Assembly (NCBI GenBank): GCA_049324315.1
Contig: JBMOKU010000033.1
Span: 202,814 to 266,813 of the forward strand
DNA from: JBMOKU01 sp049324315
Lineage (GTDB): Bacteria > Bacillota > Clostridia > Peptostreptococcales > Thermotaleaceae
Length of the DNA stretch: 64,000 bases
Direction of reading: 5' to 3'
Shown here one piece after another: positions 43,236-52,299 of the stretch (the first letter of the stretch is position 1; each line of letters starts with the position of its first letter). The notes under the pieces are model-generated. The model saw only the letters and a program-made list of their open reading frames with translations. It made no database searches and was not told where the DNA came from. A program made the translations under genes and the position numbers.

Positions 43236-44891
43236 CTATTCATTGGGAATGCTTAGTTTTCTTATCCTATATTGCAAGTTCTGCCGACTCATACCCAATG
43301 CTTTTGCACTATGGGTAATATTTCCTCTATATCGAACAAGGGTGTTTCGAATAATTTCTTTCTCTACCGCTTCCATTTGTTCTTCAAAGGTACCTATACC
43401 GGTAAGCGTTGGGTTTTGCAGGATAACCCTTTCTTTCTTCCTATGGGTAACACTTTTAAGGGACTGCAAATAGTCCGGCAGATTTTCCAATGACACAAGC
43501 TCTGTATTTTCCAGAGCATGATTGAATGCATACTCTACCACATGCTGAAGCTCCCTTACATTTCCTGGCCAATCAAATTGCATAAATATGTCAACAACAC
43601 TTTCAGAAAAACGAGCTTGCTTCCTACCATATTTTTTGCACAATTCATCCAAAAAGTGCTGCGCAAGGATAGGTATATCTTCTTTTCTTTCTTGTAAAGA
43701 AGGAACTTCCATTTTAATCGTAGATATTCTGTAGTAAAAGTCCTTACGGAGTTTTTGCTGTTCTATTAGCTCAATCGTATCTTCGTTGACTGCAGCAATG
43801 ATCCGTACATCGCACCGGATTTCTTGACTACCGCCCACTCGCTGAAAGCGCTTTTCCTGCAATACTCTCAAAAGCTTTGCTTGCATCTCTGGGATAATAG
43901 AGTTTACTTCATCTAAAAATAAAGTCCCTCCATTTGCCATTTCAAATAACCCCTGTTTAGCAATACTTCCTGTAAATGCACCTTTTTCTGTCCCAAAGAA
44001 TGTACTCTCAAAGAGGTTGTGGGGTATGGCACTACAGTTGATCCCTATAAACGGTTTATATCGTCTGTGACCAAAGGAATGTATCCCCTGGGCAATAAGC
44101 TCTTTCCCTGTCCCGGTAGCTCCAGCAATCATGATGCTCGAATCCGTCAGCGATACTTTCTTAGCAAAATGAATAATATCTTTCATATGCGCTGACTGAT
44201 GTATGATATCGTCAAAAGTATATAAATGTCTTTTATGCTTCGATTGTTGATCTTCTAAATATGCTTCACTATTAAATGATTTATTCTTTATTTGCTTCAA
44301 AAGTGACAAATCGCTCTCAAAAACAACTGCCCCATATACCTTTCCATCTATTACTAACGGATAACCCGTGTTAATGGTCGTTAGTGTTTTACCCGTTGTC
44401 ATTTTAAAACGATCACATCGGTTGATAACAGGTTCTTGTGTTCTTAGCACGGTCAGGACAGTACTGGACTCTTCTTTAAGATCATACAGGTCCAGTACAT
44501 GCTTGCCCTTAAAATCATCAGCCTTGAAGTACTCTAGCTTCTCACTGGCAGGATTGGCATGTAAAAAGTATCCGTTCCGATCATAAATCTGAATCCCTTC
44601 CTCTACACGCATGATCGTTTGTTCAAGAAACTCAAGCAAAACACCATTGCGACTCAAATACAGGGTTCCACCTCCAGCATCCTCTATCCACTGATATTTG
44701 AAAAAATGTCCTTGTATTTCTACGACGCCTTCATCAACTTTGTTATTTATTCCCAGCACATAGTCTATTTTTTGGCCAATTAGATGATCTCTTGTTTCAT
44801 GATTAAACCATTCTTTACTTGAACCAATACAATGCACTTCTTTTACCTGGAGATCCAAGTCAATTTTAATAATTAAATCAACTATAGCCAT
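43236..44891 (-). CDS. Sigma-54-dependent transcriptional activator (PAS-AAA+-Fis)
   Basis: This 551-residue enhancer-binding protein has an N-terminal sensory region with a PAS domain (about residues 80-190) and an AAA+ domain with GATGTGKE (Walker A). The sigma-54-contact loop is GAFTGS rather than the usual GAFTGA. A C-terminal Fis-type helix-turn-helix ends the protein (ALGMSRQNLQYRIRKL). I start it at 44891 after ACGGAGGAGAACA. It is directly upstream of, and co-oriented with, the BCCT/lyase operon, whose sigma-54 promoter and paired sites it should control. The signal is unknown. Confidence 0.92.
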   Translation of the reverse strand: MAIVDLIIKIDLDLQVKEVHCIGSSKEWFNHETRDHLIGQKIDYVLGINNKVDEGVVEIQGHFFKYQWIEDAGGGTLYLSRNGVLLEFLEQTIMRVEEGIQIYDRNGYFLHANPASEKLEYFKADDFKGKHVLDLYDLKEESSTVLTVLRTQEPVINRCDRFKMTTGKTLTTINTGYPLVIDGKVYGAVVFESDLSLLKQIKNKSFNSEAYLEDQQSKHKRHLYTFDDIIHQSAHMKDIIHFAKKVSLTDSSIMIAGATGTGKELIAQGIHSFGHRRYKPFIGINCSAIPHNLFESTFFGTEKGAFTGSIAKQGLFEMANGGTLFLDEVNSIIPEMQAKLLRVLQEKRFQRVGGSQEIRCDVRIIAAVNEDTIELIEQQKLRKDFYYRISTIKMEVPSLQERKEDIPILAQHFLDELCKKYGRKQARFSESVVDIFMQFDWPGNVRELQHVVEYAFNHALENTELVSLENLPDYLQSLKSVTHRKKERVILQNPTLTGIGTFEEQMEAVEKEIIRNTLVRYRGNITHSAKALGMSRQNLQYRIRKLSIPNE

Positions 44892-45067
44892 TGTTCTCCT
44901 CCGTTTATCTTCACCCACATTTTGAATCAAATTCGTCGACCAATCTGTTTTTACTGGTATAATGCTCTTTTCCGTCTGCTTTTATATTTGATTATCGATA
45001 TTATATAGCAGTTTTTCCATACATGCAATGTGCCTAGTAGACGTAAACATTTAAATTTGTGCTATAT

Positions 45068-45108
45068 AAAAAAGTCTTCCATTGAAAGATTTAAAGGAAG
45101 ACTTTTTT
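45068..45108. terminator. Strong bidirectional terminator
   Basis: AAAAAAGTCTTCC and GGAAGACTTTTTT form a perfect 13-bp stem around a 15-base loop. It separates the zinc-ribbon gene from the sigma-54 activator gene. Confidence 0.75.
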
Positions 45109-45109
45109 G

Positions 45110-45178
45110 AAACACATAACGAAAATTATGAAGCTATCCACAATTTTTTAATGTTCATAATTTCCTATGTGTTATAAA
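45110..45178 (-). repeat. 65-bp palindromic repeat, copy B (MITE-like)
   Basis: Read on the minus strand it begins TAACACATAGGAAATTATG and ends ATAATTTTCGTTATGTGTT, with AAATTGTGGATAG in the loop. It matches copy A at 27611-27675 along its length with few changes. It sits between two terminators. Confidence 0.7.
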
Positions 45179-45180
45179 AA

Positions 45181-45219
45181 AACAACCTCTGATTCCCAGC
45201 AATGGGTTTCGAGGTTGTT
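45181..45219 (-). terminator. Terminator of the zinc-ribbon gene
   Basis: AACAACCTC and GAGGTTGTT form a perfect 9-bp stem. On the minus strand it runs into TTTTTTATAAC, about 20 bases after the stop codon. Confidence 0.75.
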
Positions 45220-45236
45220 TCATTATCTCTTAACAC

Positions 45237-45482
45237 TTATAAAATCTTTTGTAACTTTACGGATTCGAAAGGTTTAATCACTTTCTGCTTCCCTTCGTCC
45301 ACATATAAAATATGTACCATGTCATTCTTAACATTCATCACTCTACCCTTAAGCTTTGTTCCAATTACGTTCACCGGCGCATTTCTCACAAGCGCCTTAA
45401 TGTTTTGTGATTGACAGAAACTACATCCTTCATTAAAGCTAGCGATTCTTCTACAATCAACGCAGTAATTAAGATTTTCCAT
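45237..45482 (-). CDS. Small zinc-ribbon protein, 81 residues
   Basis: This 81-residue protein opens with two cysteine pairs, CVDC and CSFC (about residues 6-9 and 20-23), a likely zinc ribbon. It continues with a small beta-barrel-like segment (NVIGTKLKGRVMNVKNDMVH). I do not recognise the family. I start it at 45482, seven bases after GGGGG; an in-frame ATG at 45488 is too close. It is monocistronic between its own terminator and the peptide-transport operon. A nucleic-acid-binding role is possible but not shown. Confidence 0.65.
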   Translation of the reverse strand: MENLNYCVDCRRIASFNEGCSFCQSQNIKALVRNAPVNVIGTKLKGRVMNVKNDMVHILYVDEGKQKVIKPFESVKLQKIL

Positions 45483-45701
45483 ACACATGCCCCCCAATTT
45501 TCCGTAATATTCACTGCTGCATGGCGTGTTTTAAAATCTTTCACAGCCATAGTATTTATATTATAGAAAATTTAGAAAATTCCTCCTTGTCTGTAAAATT
45601 TTTTATAGTTCTTCACATCTCACAATCTGAGTTTTTCTATGCTTCATTTTCTTATGAGGTATATATAATCATAATTCACAGAATCTCCATAACATATTTT
45701 T

Positions 45702-46481
45702 TCAAAGTATAGACTCAACTAACTGCTTGGTATATCCATGCTTAGGATGATTGATTATTTCATCTCTTTCACCAATCTCCACGATTTTCCCGTTGTGCAT
45801 TACTGCAATCCGATCACACATATGCTGAACAACTTTCAAATCATGGGAGATAAACAAGTATGTCAGATCTAGTTCATCTTTTAATTTCAACAGAAGATTC
45901 AGTATTTGTCCTTGAACCGAAACATCTAAGGCAGAAACCGGCTCATCACATACGATAAATTTAGGTCTTGAAGCAATGGCTCTTGCGATGCCGATCCTTT
46001 GTCTTTGTCCTCCACTTAATTGGTGGGGAAATTTGCTAATTTCCTTTTCTGATAACCCTACGAGGTATAGAAGTCTGGTTATCTCCGTGGAAAGTTCCTC
46101 TTCGGGCACTATTTTGTGGAGCTTTAAGGGTTCCATGATGAGTTCACCAATCGTCATCTTTGGATCTAACGCTCCTTGGGTAAGCTGAAAAATTATCTGG
46201 ATGTCCTTTCTAAGCTTCCTCATGTAAACTTCATCTATGTCAGTAATATCGATGCCATCAAAAACAATCGTTCCATCGTCGTTTTTTAGAAGCTTTAAAA
46301 TAAGATTTCCCGTGGTTGTCTTGCCACTGCCGCTCTCCCCTATCAGTCCCAGGGTTTCTCCCTTTTGAATTGAAAAATCTATATGATCAACAGCCTTAAT
46401 CGTTATTTTAGGAGAGAAGACACTTTTCTTTATGACAAAATGCTTCGATAAATTATTGACACGAAGTAAATCCTTACTCAT
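45702..46481 (-). CDS. Oligopeptide-type ABC transporter ATPase (OppF/DppF)
   Basis: This 259-residue ABC ATPase has Walker A GESGSGKT, signature LSGGQRQRIGIARAI and Walker B KFIVCDEP. It is shorter at the C-terminus than most OppF proteins, ending soon after the HPKHGYTKQL segment. It is the last gene of the operon and starts behind AAGGGTGG at the ATG at 46481. With the OppD-type ATPase it powers the two peptidase-fused permeases. Confidence 0.92.
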   Translation of the reverse strand: MSKDLLRVNNLSKHFVIKKSVFSPKITIKAVDHIDFSIQKGETLGLIGESGSGKTTTGNLILKLLKNDDGTIVFDGIDITDIDEVYMRKLRKDIQIIFQLTQGALDPKMTIGELIMEPLKLHKIVPEEELSTEITRLLYLVGLSEKEISKFPHQLSGGQRQRIGIARAIASRPKFIVCDEPVSALDVSVQGQILNLLLKLKDELDLTYLFISHDLKVVQHMCDRIAVMHNGKIVEIGERDEIINHPKHGYTKQLVESIL

Positions 46482-46510
46482 ATAAACCACCCTTTATTTA
46501 TCACGCTGTT

Positions 46511-47479
46511 CTAGTCTTCTATAACGTTAACACATCTTACGCTTCTGTTATGATATTCCACCATAGGCGGGATACTCTCCGAACATTCTTTTGTTTTCTT
46601 TTTACACCTTTCGTAAAAAGGGCATTCATTTCTAAATTCATAGGGATGTGGCGGTCTTCCATCTAATGCATATAATACAGTGTCCATATTATATAGAGAA
46701 TCCACACATTTTAATAATTCCTCCGTATATGGATGTAATGGATTTTCTAAAATATCCTCCATGTCTCCTTGCTCCATCACCAATCCACCATACATGATCG
46801 TTATCTTGTTGCAGAGGTACTTCACAACATCAAAATCGTGGGTTATGATGATGATCGATGTTCCGTACTTTTGATTGATAGATTCAAGAAGCCCTAATAT
46901 TTTCTTTCTTAAAGAAGCATCTATAGCGCTGGTAGGTTCATCTGCTATGAGTAATTTGGGACTACATACAATCCCCATGGCAATCATGATCCGCTGGCAT
47001 TGCCCTCCACTAAGCTGAAAAGGATACATGTTATAGATTATATCTGCTGTATCCAGCCCCACGTCCTTCATAACCTCAATGACTTTTTCCCGCGATGCGC
47101 TCATCCCATGTATTTTTAACGCCTCTTCAATCTGTTTCCCTACTCTTTGATAGGGATTAAGGGACTCCGTAGGATTCTGAAAAATATAGGATATTTCCTT
47201 GCCTCTAATCATTTCCATTTCTTTTTCCTTGAGCGTTAAAAGATCCGTCCCTAAAAAATAAATCTCTCCAGAATCAATTCTCCCCTCTCCTCCATCAAGT
47301 AATCCAATAATAGAATTTGCCGAGACGGTTTTACCACTTCCTGATTCACCAAGGATTCCAATAATTTCTCCCTTGTTTACATCAAGGTCTACGCCCCTAA
47401 CAACCTGAATATAATCCTTTCCATTTTTGAAGGATATCTTTAAATCTTTAATCTGCAAAAGCTTCTCATCCCTGACCAT
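46511..47479 (-). CDS. Oligopeptide-type ABC transporter ATPase (OppD/DppD)
   Basis: This 322-residue ABC ATPase has Walker A GESGSGKT, signature LSGGQCQRIMIAM, Walker B LLIADEPTSAID and the peptide-transporter C-terminal block HPYTEEL. The tail has the cysteine set CPFYERCKKKTKEC plus a later Cys, as in DppD-type ATPases that bind an iron-sulfur cluster. It begins 13 bases after the OppC-fusion gene. Confidence 0.93.
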   Translation of the reverse strand: MVRDEKLLQIKDLKISFKNGKDYIQVVRGVDLDVNKGEIIGILGESGSGKTVSANSIIGLLDGGEGRIDSGEIYFLGTDLLTLKEKEMEMIRGKEISYIFQNPTESLNPYQRVGKQIEEALKIHGMSASREKVIEVMKDVGLDTADIIYNMYPFQLSGGQCQRIMIAMGIVCSPKLLIADEPTSAIDASLRKKILGLLESINQKYGTSIIIITHDFDVVKYLCNKITIMYGGLVMEQGDMEDILENPLHPYTEELLKCVDSLYNMDTVLYALDGRPPHPYEFRNECPFYERCKKKTKECSESIPPMVEYHNRSVRCVNVIED

Positions 47480-47492
47480 ATCAACACCTGCA

Positions 47493-49772
47493 CTAATAGT
47501 TATTTTTAATAATGGTTTCGGTTAAAATCTTCCCAAGGTCATCCAAATCTATCTCCCTCATGTTTCTACCAGCCTTTTTATTGTCCTTCATACCAATAAT
47601 CAAAGTTGGCAGTCCGCTGTCTATAAATAATTTCTCATCCACTTTACTGCTATTCTTAAGTTTATTTATTGGCATATCATGGGTTTTGCAATTTTCTTCA
47701 AATTGGTGACTGAAGCTAAAGGCGAAATATCTGGAAAAAGGAGACATATCTGCGTTATATGCAATATACCTGGCTTTATCTACATGGATTTTGGTCAAAT
47801 CGAAGTACAACACGGTTTTCTTTGGGGGATATAATACGTGTTCAGCATAATAATTGACACCATTGTATTCATCCTTGAGGGTACCGTCCCAAAAAGCGAA
47901 TATAAGTGTTCTATTTCTGTTATCCTCTTGATTGATTAACCTGTTGATCATCTCCAATGCAAATAATATCTTCTTACTTCCAACTTCTTTATCTAGATAG
48001 TTATAACCAAATCCAAACATCAAGGCCTCTTCCCCAACCTGTTCATCTTCACCAGGCATGATGGCCATAACATTTCTTCCCCTGCTATTCATCTGTTTAC
48101 TTCTTAAGGAGATGTTAACCACGCTTCGTGGATTATCCAGTAATATCTCGGCTGTTTCTCGGGTAATGGCTGCTATGACCCCGTCATAAAGGCTTTTCCC
48201 TATGGAATTGGGCAAATCTTCGCCCTCTCTAATAACTGTAAATACTCCCTTTGCTTTAGAATTTACGATAATCTTTTCTGCAAAATATTCAATGGCTTCA
48301 TCCAGATAATAACCTTTGTCTATTATCACGAACTTGTTATCAAATTTACTATAATTATCGATGTTGAATAAATCCTCTTTTGTACCATCGTAGACTTCCC
48401 CAGATAAGTCTAAATCACCGAAGCTGAGCAACGAGAAGTCCCTTTTATTATCGAAAGCGCTGCTGACACTTCCATTATGGATTTCAAAGGTTATGGAAGT
48501 CGGAACATATATATCCTCCGTTTCATACTCAATGATATAGTCTTCTCCGCTTAACGGATCTAGTCCCATATTCTTAAGGGAATCCGCAAGTGCCACTGCC
48601 ATTGCTTCAGATTCTTCTGTTCCAATGATGACTTGTTCATCTAATTCAGTTGTTAATATCGTTGAGGCATCCACATGATTAAAAACATATTGATCCCGTT
48701 CAATCCATGTCCAGCCAAATATTATTACGGCTATTAAGGCAATAGTCATATGTTTTCTGTATATCCGATTATTCCACTTTATCGTTTTATTGAAGCTTGA
48801 TACATTTGAAAAATCCAACGACAATGTTCTTCTTAGTTTTGGAATAAATAACGAGTTTGTATCTTGTAACATTTTTCGTAACCCTTCACCTAGAAGGTTA
48901 AAGCCCAATACACTTATAAAAAATGCTGTGGCTGGAAACAAAACTGTCCACGGAGCGCTTCTTATCTGATTTTTTGCTGTCGACAGCATACTGGCCCACT
49001 CTGGCTCATAGCTGATATTCATGGCAGTTACGACGCCGTCTGTAGTATCTTGAATTACCCTAAGATTGCCAACGAAAACGCCAAATATCCCAAGCTGCAT
49101 AATCATTGTAAGTGCTCTGGCAATCTCCATAAAGAAAAGCACCACCAGCTCCACCACTAAATGGGGAATCACATTTTCCATGGCTATTTGTACGTTGCTC
49201 TTTCCAATAGCAATTTCTCCTTTGATAAAGGGTTTTGCCAGGATTTCCTGAACCCGCTCCATGATAAGCATACCCAGCTTAGCCCAACCAACAAAGGTAA
49301 GCACCATCACAAAGGCAATGATTGAATGCCCCTTATATAGATGTAGGAAAAAATCCATTTTTAAAAGGATAATACTAATTAAAAGGGATGGAATTGCACT
49401 GAATACAACACTGAATTGCGTAATAACAGCCCTTGAGACAAAACTTCCAAAACCCGCCATAATTCCCATTGGGAAAGCAATCATAAATCTAGCAAGTACG
49501 ACGAAGAATCCAAGGGTAAGGGTAAGTCTTGTACCGTGTATAATCAGACTAAAAATATCTCTTCCAATTTCATCAGTTCCTAAAAGAGAATGTTCTGATG
49601 GTGGAAAGGGCGGGGTTTCCAGATGAAATTTTCCAGCTTCATCTGTCCAAGTCCTCAAATTTCTTATACCGTAGGGATTGACATCGGTAAAAGCATTTGG
49701 AAATATCATAATAAGCAATAGCAGGATGATAATGATACTGCCTAATAATAATGGCACATTCCTTTCCTTCAA
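47493..49772 (-). CDS. OppC-type ABC permease fused to a degenerate M28-peptidase-like domain
   Basis: This 759-residue protein has two parts. Residues 1-300 are an OppC/DppC-type permease with the entry motif HSLLGTDEIGRDIFS (61-75) and an EAA loop near 180-200. An additional membrane helix (about 342-357) leads into a 400-residue extracellular region. That region follows the M28 peptidase layout (VIIGTEESEAMAVALADSL; a PA-like insert; GRNVMAIMPG; RTLIFAFWDGTLKDE). The metal-binding His-x-Asp and Asp-Asn positions are lost (FGFGYNYLDKEVG), so it should be catalytically dead. The TTG start overlaps the stop of the OppB-fusion gene by four bases, so the two are coupled and probably form one heterodimer. 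Confidence 0.88.
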   Translation of the reverse strand: MKERNVPLLLGSIIIILLLLIMIFPNAFTDVNPYGIRNLRTWTDEAGKFHLETPPFPPSEHSLLGTDEIGRDIFSLIIHGTRLTLTLGFFVVLARFMIAFPMGIMAGFGSFVSRAVITQFSVVFSAIPSLLISIILLKMDFFLHLYKGHSIIAFVMVLTFVGWAKLGMLIMERVQEILAKPFIKGEIAIGKSNVQIAMENVIPHLVVELVVLFFMEIARALTMIMQLGIFGVFVGNLRVIQDTTDGVVTAMNISYEPEWASMLSTAKNQIRSAPWTVLFPATAFFISVLGFNLLGEGLRKMLQDTNSLFIPKLRRTLSLDFSNVSSFNKTIKWNNRIYRKHMTIALIAVIIFGWTWIERDQYVFNHVDASTILTTELDEQVIIGTEESEAMAVALADSLKNMGLDPLSGEDYIIEYETEDIYVPTSITFEIHNGSVSSAFDNKRDFSLLSFGDLDLSGEVYDGTKEDLFNIDNYSKFDNKFVIIDKGYYLDEAIEYFAEKIIVNSKAKGVFTVIREGEDLPNSIGKSLYDGVIAAITRETAEILLDNPRSVVNISLRSKQMNSRGRNVMAIMPGEDEQVGEEALMFGFGYNYLDKEVGSKKILFALEMINRLINQEDNRNRTLIFAFWDGTLKDEYNGVNYYAEHVLYPPKKTVLYFDLTKIHVDKARYIAYNADMSPFSRYFAFSFSHQFEENCKTHDMPINKLKNSSKVDEKLFIDSGLPTLIIGMKDNKKAGRNMREIDLDDLGKILTETIIKNNY

Positions 49773-52243
49773 TATACTCCCTCCCTCTTAAGAGGATTTA
49801 TGAGCCTGGCGATTAGTTTAAATACTAGATTAAAGGTTACGTACATCAATCCAAGGGCTAGGGCCAATCCTATAAACGTTATGGTATCGTCCTGCTTGTA
49901 GCACTGAAGCAAATGATAGATAATCCCTGGATATCCAAATAAAAACTCCACGATAATTAGGTTTGAAATAATGATTGTTAAAACAGATGACAAAGAATCT
50001 ACCACCTTAATCATTACACTGGGAAGTATATGCTTCGAATATATTCTAAATTTAGATAATCCCTTAGCTTTAGCAGTATTTACATACCCATTTTTCAATT
50101 CTTCTTGTATGGTAATAAAGGTAATTCTCGATATATAAACAGATGGCAGTATCGTTAGTGTTGCAAGGGGCATTACAAATTCTCTAAGGGTTTTAGCTGA
50201 GATGAACTGACTTAACATCTCGTTTTTTGCAACCATGATGATCATCATCATTGCCAGCAACACGATCAAAACGTCTGGAAGGGATAGGGCAGCAAGGGTA
50301 CTTATGGTTCTTAATTCACCTTTGCGTTTACCCTTATAGCTATCAAAACAGCCTTTGGTTATACCCAGTAGGAGTGAAAAAATAACTGTAAACACCATAA
50401 GGATACCGCTTTTTGTGAAGGTATCGATAATAATTTTTAAAACATCATCACTTTTTCCGGTCTTTCCCAAACCTTCTGTCGAGAGCTGTCTAAGGTACAA
50501 AATACTCTTCTTGACCGTGAGATATAGCGAAAAGTTGGTATTTACCCCCACTTCATCAATAGCTACGTTGAAATCTGAAGGCAGATTTACGATAAAAATC
50601 ATTGAAAAAACAATGGCTATAATCGGAATTGCGTAGTAGAAACATTTACTCAAAATAGTAAAGGCTGTGGAATAATAGATATCCTCTATGGTCACCCCAA
50701 AGATTTTTATACTAGAATCCATCTTATTTAGGATGTATATCATATAAATAAAAAACAAACCTAAGATCATAAAAGAAATAAGTAACAGTTCGTAAACCGT
50801 AAGATAATCTGGAATGATATCCCCATAAACTTCGTGCTTCATGTAATGGGTAAGCATTCTTCCTACTTTGTCTAACTTCTCAACGTCAATATTTTCTATG
50901 TTATCTCCATATTTATGTATATTGGTATATCCATCGGCAATCATTACGGCAGGAACCTCTTGCATTAGGAAAGGAGCATGATCACTGCCGGTATTGCCCA
51001 AAACCGTTTGTACTCTTATACCAAGATCTTCACCATATTGGTAGATAGCACTTTTCAAAATGTTTCCCCTATCTCCCGATGCTTCAAGGATTATTTTATC
51101 TGTATTCTTATCCCCTATACAATCAATGGCCAGAACCTGTGTCTGCTCGAGGGGATATATTGGATTCTCAACATAATAGCTGGATCCCAGAATGCCATCT
51201 TCCTCTGCATTCCATCCAACAAAAATAATCGTCTTGTCTGGAGGAGTTTTTTGAGCTTTTATGATTCTAGCAAGTTCGAGAACCATACCCGTTCCCGAAG
51301 CATTGTCCAAAGCTCCTGGAAAGAATTTGCCGTGGGTTCCTTCCCCTACATGATCCATATGCCCCGATACAATGAGATATCCTGCATTCTTGTCTTTCCC
51401 TTCAATTTTGCCTAGAATATTTGACGTTTCTAAAATTGGAAAACCTATATCGACTTTCATGCTCACATTGTCTATTTTTCCAATCACAACACCACTGGTT
51501 GTAATACCTGAATCCTCACATCGGTTTTCTCTGGCATACATTTTAAATTTTTTATATGTCTCTAAGCTTATGGGTCCCCAAAGAAGCGTCTTTCCTTTTT
51601 TATGTCCGGAGGAGGTGCTTTTCATTTCATAGACCTTTTGATCTGACTGGCCCCAGGCGGGATCTTGATAAAAAAGTAATCCTTTAGCGCCATTGTCTAA
51701 AACATAATCAAGATCTTTGTCTCTAAATTCACTGGCAGCGGTTACTACAATGGCATCCTTCATGATCGTAGGATCGACTCCATAGAGATATCTGTCAATA
51801 AAGACCACATCTCCTTTGAAATCAATTTCTCCACCATGACTAAATGTATATACTCTGTAGTCTTTATACATCGTAAAGCTTTCTACGACACGGCCCTCTT
51901 CATCTTCTATCACAAAGTGCGGATCATTATCGACTTGAGGAATAATGGTACGAAAGCTTTGATAATACGTGCCATCATCGCCTCCAGGTTCCACGCCTAT
52001 TGCTTTAAAATAGTCTTCAATATATTTAAGGGCCCGCTCATTGCCTTTCGTACCTGGAAGCCTTCCTTTATACGCTGCAGATGACAGTTCTTCTATATGC
52101 TTGTAGACATTGTCTGCTTGGAATGAAGAACTATCAAAAGAATAATAATAGGAGTAAAGGCTATATCCTATTACAAAACCCAACGCAAGCAATGGTAAGA
52201 TGATAAATATATATTTGTTTTTAAATACTCTCTTAAATATCAA
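49769..52243 (-). CDS. M28-family peptidase fused to an OppB-type ABC permease
   Basis: This 824-residue protein begins with a membrane helix (about 11-31), then a long extracellular M28 peptidase with a PA-like insert (about 120-270). All M28 metal and catalytic residues are visible: SGHMDHVG (His295, Asp297), GALDNASGTG (Asp313), WNAEEDG (Glu347, Glu348), AIDCIGD (Asp374) and a late NIHKYGD (His443). From residue 484 it continues as an OppB/DppB-type permease with an EAA loop YVNTAKAKGLSKFRIY (720-735). The chain would cut peptides at the cell surface and pass the products to its own channel. The start is TTG after AAGGGGGAAG. I know no described example of this fusion. Confidence 0.9.
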   Translation of the reverse strand: MIFKRVFKNKYIFIILPLLALGFVIGYSLYSYYYSFDSSSFQADNVYKHIEELSSAAYKGRLPGTKGNERALKYIEDYFKAIGVEPGGDDGTYYQSFRTIIPQVDNDPHFVIEDEEGRVVESFTMYKDYRVYTFSHGGEIDFKGDVVFIDRYLYGVDPTIMKDAIVVTAASEFRDKDLDYVLDNGAKGLLFYQDPAWGQSDQKVYEMKSTSSGHKKGKTLLWGPISLETYKKFKMYARENRCEDSGITTSGVVIGKIDNVSMKVDIGFPILETSNILGKIEGKDKNAGYLIVSGHMDHVGEGTHGKFFPGALDNASGTGMVLELARIIKAQKTPPDKTIIFVGWNAEEDGILGSSYYVENPIYPLEQTQVLAIDCIGDKNTDKIILEASGDRGNILKSAIYQYGEDLGIRVQTVLGNTGSDHAPFLMQEVPAVMIADGYTNIHKYGDNIENIDVEKLDKVGRMLTHYMKHEVYGDIIPDYLTVYELLLISFMILGLFFIYMIYILNKMDSSIKIFGVTIEDIYYSTAFTILSKCFYYAIPIIAIVFSMIFIVNLPSDFNVAIDEVGVNTNFSLYLTVKKSILYLRQLSTEGLGKTGKSDDVLKIIIDTFTKSGILMVFTVIFSLLLGITKGCFDSYKGKRKGELRTISTLAALSLPDVLIVLLAMMMIIMVAKNEMLSQFISAKTLREFVMPLATLTILPSVYISRITFITIQEELKNGYVNTAKAKGLSKFRIYSKHILPSVMIKVVDSLSSVLTIIISNLIIVEFLFGYPGIIYHLLQCYKQDDTITFIGLALALGLMYVTFNLVFKLIARLINPLKREGVY

Positions 52244-52299
52244 AATATATCTTCCCCCTTATACCCAATCTGAAAATTGCAGCTGCCAATCCCCTTTAC

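Noticed and set aside
45110..45178. Possible DnaA-box-containing origin element (TGTGGATA)
   Set aside because: A single box inside a dispersed repeat with no dnaA, dnaN or box cluster nearby.
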